Shown piece by piece: positions 15,505 through 22,542 of a stretch of 29,320 bases of DNA (position 1 is its first letter; each line of letters starts with the position of its first letter). The DNA lies in contig DIEM01000007.1 of assembly GCA_002418625.1 (NCBI GenBank), positions 13,554 through 42,873 of the forward strand. The letters run 5' to 3'. The notes under the pieces were generated by a model. It was given only the letters and a program-made list of their open reading frames with translations. It made no database searches and was not told the DNA's origin. This DNA is from Firmicutes bacterium UBA5774 (lineage in GTDB: Bacteria; Bacillota; Clostridia; Peptostreptococcales; Anaerovoracaceae). The position numbers were made by a program, and so were the translations under genes.

Positions 15505-16784
15505 CAACAACTGCAATTGTAAAACTCTGGGGAACCCCCGTTGGAACTTTTCATCTAAATGAGAACATAGGTTGCGTGTCGTTTGAATATGAAAAAGACT
15601 TTCTTGGGTACGGCATCAATATTGCTCCAATCATGATGCCCTTATCAAGCAGGGTGTATGAATTTCCCGAATTGGCAAGATCATCTTTTAAGGGTGTTCC
15701 GGGCTTGATGGCGGACTCGTTGCCTGACAGTTTTGGTAATGCTGTTATTGATCAGTGGTTAGCGTCGCAAGGCAGAACATCTGATTCTTTTAATGTTGTC
15801 GAGCGATTATGCTATACTGGCAAACGCGGGATGGGGGCATTGGAATATGCGCCTGTGATCAACAATCACACGCATATTGACGAACAGGTCAGTCTGCAAA
15901 GGATGGCTGATTTTGCTTCGGCAGTATTAGAGAAAAGAATGGATATTGTTTTGTCTGCCCAGGGCGATATTACGTATACCCAACTTTTGCGACTCGGGAC
16001 ATCAGCCGGAGGGGCAAGAGCAAAGGCTGTCATTGCATACAATGAGCAAACAGGCGAAATCCGATCTGGACAAGTTGATTTAGTTAAAAATTTTGATTAC
16101 TGGCTGGTAAAATTTGATGGGGTCTCAAAAAATGGAGATCACGACCTTCAAGACGCACCAGAATATACACTCATTGAATATGCGTATTATAAAATGGCGC
16201 TTCAGGCGGGACTCACTATGAGTGAATGCAGGATATTGTCGGAGGGTGGTCGCAATCATTTTATCACAAAACGATTTGACCGAGTAAATGGCGATAAATT
16301 GCATATGCAATCATTAGGTGCGATATTGCATAAGGACTATAACGAGCCAGGCTTGTGTAGTTATGAAATGACAGCTTTGACTGCAAGGCAATTGGGAGTG
16401 CCTACTCGCGACATTGAGCAGTTGTATAGGAGAATGGTTTTCAATGTTAAAGCGGTCAATCAGGATGATCATGTGAAGAACATCTCGTTTCTTATGAATA
16501 GAGACGGAGATTGGTTTCTATCGCCAGCATATGACGTTACATTTGCAAGCAATTCAGAGAACCGATGGCTTAAGGCACACCAAATGACTATAAATGGAAA
16601 GATGTCTCAAATTTCCAATGAAGATCTGATGGCATGCGCCCAAAAAATGGATATCAAGCCGTCTAAGAGCAAAAAGATTATTGATGATGTTGCCATAGCT
16701 GTAAAACAGTGGGGAGATATTGCCGGTTCTGTTGGGATTCGAGAGCAAACCATTAAGATGATTCAAAACGAGCTCAATAAATAA
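15501..16784 (+). CDS. hipA: HipA-family serine/threonine kinase toxin
   Basis: HipA toxins phosphorylate targets such as glutamyl-tRNA synthetase and slow growth. The 427-residue protein is full length: N-terminal subdomain (about 1-100), then TSAGGARAK (167-175), matching the flexible loop that carries the autophosphorylated Ser, NHFITKRFDR (252-261), the catalytic-loop NQDDHVKN (320-327) and the metal-binding SPAYDVT (341-347). All key kinase residues appear intact, so it is probably active. It follows hipB with a 4-nt overlap. Codon and base use differ from the neighbouring envelope genes, consistent with horizontal acquisition. Its target is not predictable from sequence. Confidence 0.94.
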   Translation: MTTTAIVKLWGTPVGTFHLNENIGCVSFEYEKDFLGYGINIAPIMMPLSSRVYEFPELARSSFKGVPGLMADSLPDSFGNAVIDQWLASQGRTSDSFNVVERLCYTGKRGMGALEYAPVINNHTHIDEQVSLQRMADFASAVLEKRMDIVLSAQGDITYTQLLRLGTSAGGARAKAVIAYNEQTGEIRSGQVDLVKNFDYWLVKFDGVSKNGDHDLQDAPEYTLIEYAYYKMALQAGLTMSECRILSEGGRNHFITKRFDRVNGDKLHMQSLGAILHKDYNEPGLCSYEMTALTARQLGVPTRDIEQLYRRMVFNVKAVNQDDHVKNISFLMNRDGDWFLSPAYDVTFASNSENRWLKAHQMTINGKMSQISNEDLMACAQKMDIKPSKSKKIIDDVAIAVKQWGDIAGSVGIREQTIKMIQNELNK

Positions 16785-16792
16785 TATTTTCA

Positions 16793-16860
16793 ATGCGCAA
16801 ATTAATGCTCATTAAAAGTTATTTTAGCGCATAATGCGCATTAAAAAGCGCATAGTATGC
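16793..16860. repeat. Cluster of TGCGCA/TGCTCA-type hexamers after hipA
   Basis: Within 68 nt there are ATGCGCA (16793-16799), ATGCTCA (16805-16811), GCGCAT (16826-16831), ATGCGCA (16834-16840) and GCGCAT (16848-16853), with a looser TATGCA at the end. GCGCAT-A-ATGCGC is a perfect 13-bp palindrome (16826-16838). The half sites resemble the GAGCAT/GCTCAT motifs upstream of hipB. Confidence 0.55.
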
Positions 16861-16869
16861 AAAAATAAC

Positions 16870-16974
16870 GGGTTCCGTTTGAAGATGCAAAACACCTGAT
16901 TCACAGTTAAAATCACACAATAAAACGCTATGTATTTCATATGATTTTAAGTTTTGCCCCTCTAAACGGAACCC
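16870..16974. repeat. 105-bp long-palindrome element, likely bidirectional terminator
   Basis: Three perfect paired blocks are nested: GGGTTCCGTTT (16870-16880) with AAACGGAACCC (16964-16974), GCAAAAC (16887-16893) with GTTTTGC (16951-16957), and TTAAAATCA (16907-16915) with TGATTTTAA (16942-16950). The plus strand continues into TTTTT. It lies between the convergent hipA and SLH gene ends, so it could end transcription on both strands. A related half copy lies on the other side of hipBA. Confidence 0.75.
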
Positions 16975-16998
16975 TTTTTCATTTCTCCTATTCCGTCC

Positions 16999-18549
16999 TC
17001 AATCGACCAGTCTCTTGTCGATGACGACGATATCCGCGTAGTCCGTACTGTCATCCGTAACGTCAAAGGCCCTGATACGGACGCCCTCTTTGATCCCGGT
17101 ATCGGTTCCGGAGCTGTAATCACCATTTTTTTCAATGACATAGACGACGACATCATCCATGACGCCGAATGTCTCAGTGCCACTTCCTGTTTCCACAGTC
17201 ACGAACATATTGTCGACTTCGCTGATCATTTGCGAATGCTTCTCAGATGTCAGCTCGACAAAATGCTTTCCATTAATGCTGCCAAAGCTGCCTGAATCCG
17301 CAATATTCCTGACAACACCATTCCTGACAGTCAGCTCGAACAGATTGCCGCTGCCCTCATAAAGCTCTTCAGCCGGCAAGGCATCCAGATTGCCATTCGT
17401 CAGGATCGTGAAGGTATCCTTGCCGATCCTGAAATCAATCGCCTCGACTCGGCTTCCCGAAAAGTCGACTGCAATTGCAAGCTCTTCGATAAGACCATAC
17501 ATCCTGCCGGAATATCCCGTATCGGTCGGAACGACCATTGCAACGACCTGATTGTTCTCAACAACATAACTAGCAGAAGTCGTGACATTTCTCATGAGCC
17601 GGATCGATCTGACACCATAATCACGGCTTTCAGATGAAAAATCGATCTTACCGGACTGATAGTCCGTCTCTTCCCCATAACTGAACACCACGACATTTCT
17701 ATTGATTTCAAGACCCGCATAGGTGTCGGTTGTTTCGAAAGCCTTGTCCACTGCATAGATGTTTTCCATTTCGACCATACCTGTAATATTCCCTGCTGCG
17801 TCAACGCTCAAGCCGATGATATCGCCCGATGCCATTTTATTTGCCGCGGCAGCGGCAACCGGTATATTAAAAGTACGAACCGCTCCATTTTGATCCATGA
17901 ATTTAATCACGGCCGGCTTCATCGTGGTCGCCTCAGTTTTATCGATCACAATCCCATACTGATTGGCTGCCACCGGGCTCTCATATTCATAAAAAGCGTT
18001 GTATGCCAGAAGCGCCGCCATTCCTCTTGACGCAAATGCAGCCGATGAAAAACCGGTTTCTTTTGTCAAACCCAGTTCGCTGCCTTTGACGATATAATTA
18101 TCCGGCCATCTGCCGTCCAATATATTGTCTGTGAACCCCAGGGTCCTGACGAGCATCGTCAGCATTTCATCTTCGCTGATCTGTGCGCCCGGCCTGAAGG
18201 TGCCATCCGGATATCCTTTTACAATTCCAGCTTCGACTGCATATCCGACATATCCGTTCGCCCACGAGTAACCGTCCATATCACGAAACTGATGCTGATA
18301 CCCGGCCGGATCCTTTATGCCTGACGCGGCAGCGATGATCTTGCAGGCTTCCGCCCTTGTGATATGGCCGTAAGGCGCGAATGTTCCGTCCTCATAGCCG
18401 TTGATGATACCATCATTATAAAGCTGTGTCACTGACGCTTCATACGGCGTTCCAGCAACATCTGCGAAAGGTCCGGCCGCATAGGCTGCCGTTCCGGCGC
18501 ACATGGCAAAAATCAGTACCAAGATAAAAATAAGTTTCCTCTTTTTCAT
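16999..18549 (-). CDS. Exported SLH-domain protein (first of three)
   Basis: This 516-residue exported protein starts MKKRKLIFILVLIFAMC, a signal peptide with probable cleavage near AYA-AG (about 24). SLH repeats follow: residues about 28-78 (INGYEDGTFAPYGHITRAEA), 88-140 (VKGYPDGTFRPGAQISEDEM) and a weaker third, about 147-190 (NYIVKGSELGL...ASRGMAALLAYN). SLH triplets bind pyruvylated cell-wall polymer. The remaining ~320 residues are beta-rich and unrecognised. The start at 18547-18549 has GGGGGTG upstream; an in-frame 50-codon extension lacks a signal sequence and is rejected. It starts 106 nt after the TolC-like gene and may be cotranscribed with it. Confidence 0.9.
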   Translation of the reverse strand: MKKRKLIFILVLIFAMCAGTAAYAAGPFADVAGTPYEASVTQLYNDGIINGYEDGTFAPYGHITRAEACKIIAAASGIKDPAGYQHQFRDMDGYSWANGYVGYAVEAGIVKGYPDGTFRPGAQISEDEMLTMLVRTLGFTDNILDGRWPDNYIVKGSELGLTKETGFSSAAFASRGMAALLAYNAFYEYESPVAANQYGIVIDKTEATTMKPAVIKFMDQNGAVRTFNIPVAAAAANKMASGDIIGLSVDAAGNITGMVEMENIYAVDKAFETTDTYAGLEINRNVVVFSYGEETDYQSGKIDFSSESRDYGVRSIRLMRNVTTSASYVVENNQVVAMVVPTDTGYSGRMYGLIEELAIAVDFSGSRVEAIDFRIGKDTFTILTNGNLDALPAEELYEGSGNLFELTVRNGVVRNIADSGSFGSINGKHFVELTSEKHSQMISEVDNMFVTVETGSGTETFGVMDDVVVYVIEKNGDYSSGTDTGIKEGVRIRAFDVTDDSTDYADIVVIDKRLVD

Positions 18550-18655
18550 GTTTTCACCCCCATTGATATTAGAAATATTGATGTACTTGGCGCTTGCCCA
18601 ACAATTCAGAAAAGGTTTGTCCGGCAGCCTTGACCATGCTTGATTGAACCTTGAT

Positions 18656-19822
18656 TTAAAGCGGTGCCGAGAAGGTTCCGACTCCCGCGGCGATCTCATA
18701 GCTATAAACCGCCAGATCGTATGTCAGTATCGCCTGCGAGAGGCCAAGTTCCTCGCCGAGGAGCAGAATCTGGACCTGCTGCACATCCGCGATGGTGTTG
18801 ATGCCGACACTGTAGGACAACTCCGACAGCCTCAGCAGCTCCCTGGCCTTGGTGACAGACGCCGTGCCCTTTTCAATAGCCTCCTTCGCCTGCATCATGG
18901 CCATGTATTTGCTCCTCACATCGATTTCGACACCGGTTATTGCCGAATTGTAGTAAGTTTGAGCGTTCAGCATCGCCACCTGCTGCTTCAGGTAGGTCGC
19001 CGAGGTCGAAGGATATCTGTATTTGATTCTGTTCATCATGACATTCTGGATTTTGACGCCGAAGGCGGCAGCCTTGATTTCGTTTCTCTGGGTCAACGCC
19101 ATGGAAATCGCTTCTTCCAGAGGTATTGACGAAACCTCCACAGCCTGCAGCGTATCTGTTAACTGCAGTGCCTGCATAACTTCATATCCAAGCAGGTTAT
19201 TGAATCCCATATTGGCAAGCTTCAGAGCGTTCTGCGCGGCAGTCAGGCCGTCTCTGGCACTGAGCACCGCTATTTCCGCCTGAAGCACGTCCTGCTTCGC
19301 CACCATGCCCAGATCGAACTTCTTCTGGGTGTTGGACGCGATCCGTTGCTGTACGGCCAGGTTTTCTTCCTGGATCTTCACGGCATCCTGCGCCTGCAGG
19401 ACCATAAAATAATTCTGCACCGTGGCGATCTCAAGCGCATTCATCTCGGCCTCGAAATTGAAAGCGCCCTGTGTTCCGGCGAAATCGCGCTGAAGCTTTA
19501 CTAAATTTACATCCGATTCCGTTGGCAACGAGGATGATATAATTCCTAAATCGGAATATTTCTCCAGCATTTCATTCGTGTTCTCGATAGATTCGTTGTA
19601 CCCTCTCGCCGTCGCCTTGGCAGCCTTCAGATTCAGGGCCGCGGCTTCTGCTCCGGGACCGTCAGTCTGCATCTTTGCTGTCGCTTCATTCAGCGAAAGC
19701 TTTATGGCATCTCCTATAAAATCCATATTTGCCATTGTCTCCGTATCCTGCGCAAAAGCGAATCCGGCGCTTCCGGCGATCAATGCCGCTGCCAGAACTA
19801 GGGAAAGCAGTTTCCTGTTCAT
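18656..19822 (-). CDS. TolC-like (outer membrane efflux family) exported helical protein, short form
   Basis: The protein has 388 residues and a clear signal peptide (MNRKLLSLVLAAALIAGSAGFAFAQ). The rest is almost entirely helical with the internal duplication typical of TolC. VQNYFMVLQAQDAVKIQEEN...FDLGMVAKQDVLQAEIAVLSAR in the first half parallels VRSKYMAMMQAKEAIEKG...YSVGINTIADVQQVQILLLG in the second. The places where TolC inserts its outer-membrane beta strands are short here (around LGIISSSLPTESD and RIKYRYPSTSATYL). The mature length of ~364 residues is below typical TolC. AGGAGGT lies 6 nt before the ATG. Its role in an apparently single-membrane cell is unknown; no ABC, RND or membrane-fusion partner lies in the window. 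Confidence 0.82.
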   Translation of the reverse strand: MNRKLLSLVLAAALIAGSAGFAFAQDTETMANMDFIGDAIKLSLNEATAKMQTDGPGAEAAALNLKAAKATARGYNESIENTNEMLEKYSDLGIISSSLPTESDVNLVKLQRDFAGTQGAFNFEAEMNALEIATVQNYFMVLQAQDAVKIQEENLAVQQRIASNTQKKFDLGMVAKQDVLQAEIAVLSARDGLTAAQNALKLANMGFNNLLGYEVMQALQLTDTLQAVEVSSIPLEEAISMALTQRNEIKAAAFGVKIQNVMMNRIKYRYPSTSATYLKQQVAMLNAQTYYNSAITGVEIDVRSKYMAMMQAKEAIEKGTASVTKARELLRLSELSYSVGINTIADVQQVQILLLGEELGLSQAILTYDLAVYSYEIAAGVGTFSAPL

Positions 19823-19843
19823 TTCATTACCTCCTGTCAATCT

Positions 19844-19859
19844 CTGACCCGTCGGTCAG
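19844..19859. promoter_or_regulatory. TetR-type operator palindrome in the TolC-like gene leader
   Basis: CTGACC-CGTC-GGTCAG is a 16-bp inverted repeat a few nucleotides downstream of the predicted transcription start and upstream of AGGAGG. Its TGACC/GGTCA half sites resemble operators of TetR/AcrR-family efflux repressors. It could also fold as a small leader hairpin. Confidence 0.5.
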
Positions 19860-19868
19860 TATACTGTC

Positions 19869-19897
19869 ATTATATTCCTATATGAGCCAATTATCAA
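19869..19897 (-). promoter_or_regulatory. Sigma-A promoter of the TolC-like gene
   Basis: On the minus strand TTGATA (19892-19897) and a perfect TATAAT (19869-19874) are separated by 17 nt, giving a leader of about 40 nt. Confidence 0.75.
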
Positions 19898-19934
19898 CAA
19901 AAACCGATCGGATCACCCGGGATGCGGCATTAAA

Positions 19935-19980
19935 ATCGTCACCGGCAGGCCAATGTTCTTATCGGCTGGCTGGTGACGAT
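19935..19980 (-). terminator. Possible terminator between the second SLH gene and the TolC-like gene
   Basis: ATCGTCACC (19935-19943) and GGTGACGAT (19972-19980) form a 9-bp perfect stem. On the minus strand it is followed only by TTTTAATG, so the tail is short. It lies about 65 nt after the second SLH gene. Confidence 0.4.
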
Positions 19981-20045
19981 CATGTTCTTCTGGTGTCCCT
20001 GAAATCGCTGACGCGTTTTTCTCAGATCAATCGTAAACGACCGGT

Positions 20046-22334
20046 TTAAATGATCGGTGGAATGAGAATGATGTCATAGACCGAATCCTCGTCATAGCAA
20101 TCGAAAATGACCGCATTGACAACATTTGACAGCGTGCTCTTTTCATAGACACTCTTTGTGGAATTCCATTTATAGACGACCACATCCGAATCGACCGTGT
20201 AATTGTTTCCGCCGGACTGCAGGACATAGTCGTTGATGACCGCGTTTTCAACGGACACATAGGATATCGGCGCCGTCAATGTTGCGACTTCGCCTGCAAG
20301 ATTGAAGTTCAACTTATAGAGATTCTGGGTGGCCGCCGCGGTGTCGTAAGCGTCCCTGCGCGCATCGTAAATGAAAGACTTTCCATCGATCATGAATTCG
20401 ATTTCATAACCGGCGCTGCTCGTCGTAACCGCTCGATCCAGAACGACACCAAATTTTTCATCGCTCGTCACACCGGACAGGATCAGCATGGCCGCTATTT
20501 TTCCACTGTCGTCGTCAACCGCATAGCGCGCGTTCACGGAAGTCATATCAAGCACGTCCGTCAGCTCCCGCACTCTATAATTCTCTTCGTCCGAGGCATC
20601 CGTCCCGGAATAAGTAAATATGACCGCATCCGACGCGATAGACAGACCATTGAAATTGCCTTTGAGCGTAATATTGGACGTCGCGCTCGCCGTTATTTCC
20701 TCGATCACATCGATGACGTTATCGTCATCAAGTCCATACTTGATAATCGTGCCCGCCGTCGGTGCGTCCACCCAGATTTTAGGCGTTGATGGATTCGAGA
20801 AATATAACGCTGCAAGGTCCACCTGAGTTTCGTCGACTGTAAAACTCTGCGCCTGACCTACCGGCATGAACAGGCTTATCTTCGGTTCAAAGCCGGATAG
20901 CGCTGAACCGGTCCCGTTTCCGACAGCCAGGGCGACCGCATAGTTGTCGGCCTGCCCGGAGGTGATTTTCATCAGATAAATATCACCGTACGCATCAAGC
21001 CATACTTTTACGTCGTCGCCGGTGCCGCCCGCCAAAGTCGTCATGACAGCGGCATCCGTCACGCTATATGCCGTCCCCTTGATGGTATAATCACCACCGC
21101 TGCTGATCCTGGTTATTTTGCCCGTCACGATCGCTGTTCCGACAGCGATTTTCCTTATATGATCCTTGCTATCAGCGTATACATAGACCACATTGTCTGC
21201 CTTGATTTTTTCAAGCGACGCCGCGCCGATCAACTCGAAGGCGTTTCTGTCGATCGCGCCGTCGTCATCCTTGACGAATTTCAGTCCGAACAGCATCGCA
21301 TCTTCCTTGATGTCAAGGGCATCGGCGCTGCTGAACAAATCGTCTTCCGTTACGTCCCACGCTGCGATGGAATAAATCATCTTGATCGTCTTGCCGGTCA
21401 ATGTCACCGCAATGGTCAAAATCTCGTCTTCATGGTCATCCAAGGCGCAAGTCCCTTTCTGAAGCCCGTTTTCGAAGCATGGCCTGTTGGCTCCGACTAT
21501 GGCTGATGTAACGCTATAGTCGACATCGCCTGCTGTAAAGACCGAACCGTCATATTCGCCGGTCAGGAACTCTGTTTGGGGAGCAACAGCGATGATGGCG
21601 CCATCCTTATTCAAATACGCCGTCGCGTAGGCCCCGACAAACGGCCTCAGGTTGACCGCCGATTCCTCCAGTCCTGTGATCACATAAGGATCCTGCATCT
21701 CCGCGCCAAGGCGCTTCAGGAACGAATCACCGCCTGTGGCCTTCCAGAAGCCATCGGCTCCAACTGTTCCGATATCGAGCGCCAGAGCGCTGTACAGCAT
21801 TTCAGCGATATCTCCGCGGTTGGCCCCGCCGGTCTTACCCTCCATGCCCTCAAGCACGCCAAGCACCTTGGCCTTCACGACATAATTTGTCGGCCACTCG
21901 CCACCCAGACTCTTGTCCGAATACCCAAGCGCCCTCAGGATCATTGTCGTTGCTTCGTTATAGGTAACTGTATTGCCCGGTTGAAAGGTCCCGTCCGGGT
22001 AGCCTATGACAATGCCGAGGTCCGACGCCATAGATACAAACCCCTGTGCCCATGTCGCTCCGGCCATGTCCGGAAAACGGCTGGATACGGCGCCCGCGCT
22101 GTTTTCAAGCCCCAGCGCCACGATGATCAGCTTGGCCATCTCCGCCCTGCTCACCACGCGCTCAGGCTTGTATGTGCCATCCTCGTAACCGTTGATGACA
22201 CCGAGGCCCATGAGAACGCCAACTGATTCCTCGTAATCTGTTCCTGCCACATCCGGCGGCAGCGCAGCGAATGCCATCGTGAAGCTGCTCAAGACCAAAG
22301 CGATCGCCACGATGATCGATAATTTCTTTCTCAT
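20046..22334 (-). CDS. Exported SLH-domain protein (second of three), S-layer type
   Basis: This 762-residue protein has a signal peptide (MRKKLSIIVAIALVLSSFTMAFA). Three SLH repeats follow, at about 28-75 (INGYEDGTYKPERVVSRAEM), 85-140 (IGYPDGTFQPGNTVTYNEAT) and 148-190 (YVVKAKVLGVLEG...NRGDIAEMLYSAL). The ~570-residue remainder is a beta-rich surface region. It is homologous along its whole length to the SLH protein at 22543-24927; shared landmarks are LRPFVGAYATAY, ALFGLKF-type and ELIGAASLEKI...NVVYVYADS segments and the ITRISSGGDYTIKGTAYSV block. The start at 22332-22334 has AAGGAGG upstream. It probably forms part of the paracrystalline or wall-bound surface layer. Confidence 0.92.
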   Translation of the reverse strand: MRKKLSIIVAIALVLSSFTMAFAALPPDVAGTDYEESVGVLMGLGVINGYEDGTYKPERVVSRAEMAKLIIVALGLENSAGAVSSRFPDMAGATWAQGFVSMASDLGIVIGYPDGTFQPGNTVTYNEATTMILRALGYSDKSLGGEWPTNYVVKAKVLGVLEGMEGKTGGANRGDIAEMLYSALALDIGTVGADGFWKATGGDSFLKRLGAEMQDPYVITGLEESAVNLRPFVGAYATAYLNKDGAIIAVAPQTEFLTGEYDGSVFTAGDVDYSVTSAIVGANRPCFENGLQKGTCALDDHEDEILTIAVTLTGKTIKMIYSIAAWDVTEDDLFSSADALDIKEDAMLFGLKFVKDDDGAIDRNAFELIGAASLEKIKADNVVYVYADSKDHIRKIAVGTAIVTGKITRISSGGDYTIKGTAYSVTDAAVMTTLAGGTGDDVKVWLDAYGDIYLMKITSGQADNYAVALAVGNGTGSALSGFEPKISLFMPVGQAQSFTVDETQVDLAALYFSNPSTPKIWVDAPTAGTIIKYGLDDDNVIDVIEEITASATSNITLKGNFNGLSIASDAVIFTYSGTDASDEENYRVRELTDVLDMTSVNARYAVDDDSGKIAAMLILSGVTSDEKFGVVLDRAVTTSSAGYEIEFMIDGKSFIYDARRDAYDTAAATQNLYKLNFNLAGEVATLTAPISYVSVENAVINDYVLQSGGNNYTVDSDVVVYKWNSTKSVYEKSTLSNVVNAVIFDCYDEDSVYDIILIPPII

Positions 22335-22401
22335 TGTCTGTCCCTCCTTTTGAAATACCTCAAGCAATAAAACTGTTGTTATTTCACATGTCGGCAAACT
22401 T

Positions 22402-22430
22402 ATTCTATCACCTTGGCTCTTTTAATTCAA
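22402..22430 (-). promoter_or_regulatory. Sigma-A promoter of the second SLH gene
   Basis: On the minus strand TTGAAT (22425-22430) and TAGAAT (22402-22407) are separated by 17 nt. The 11-mer TATTCTATCAC (plus strand, 22401-22411) covering the -10 box recurs exactly at 25057-25067 near the promoter of the third SLH gene. Confidence 0.65.
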
Positions 22431-22460
22431 TGGCACCCCAAATAATAACAGGCACGAAAA

Positions 22461-22486
22461 CGCAGGGCAGATTGCTCTGCCCTGCG
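22461..22486 (-). terminator. Rho-independent terminator after the third SLH gene
   Basis: CGCAGGGCAGA and TCTGCCCTGCG form an 11-bp perfect GC-rich stem with a 4-nt loop. TTTT follows on the minus strand, 56 nt after the stop codon at 22543. Confidence 0.85.
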
Positions 22487-22542
22487 GAAAGTCGTTCACT
22501 TTATTTGGTTTTCAGTTTCAACTAGATTTTATATTGTATCCT

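Noticed and set aside
21576..22226. A 216-codon plus-strand frame opposite the second SLH gene
   Set aside because: It is antisense to SLH domain coding, with composition determined by the opposite strand.
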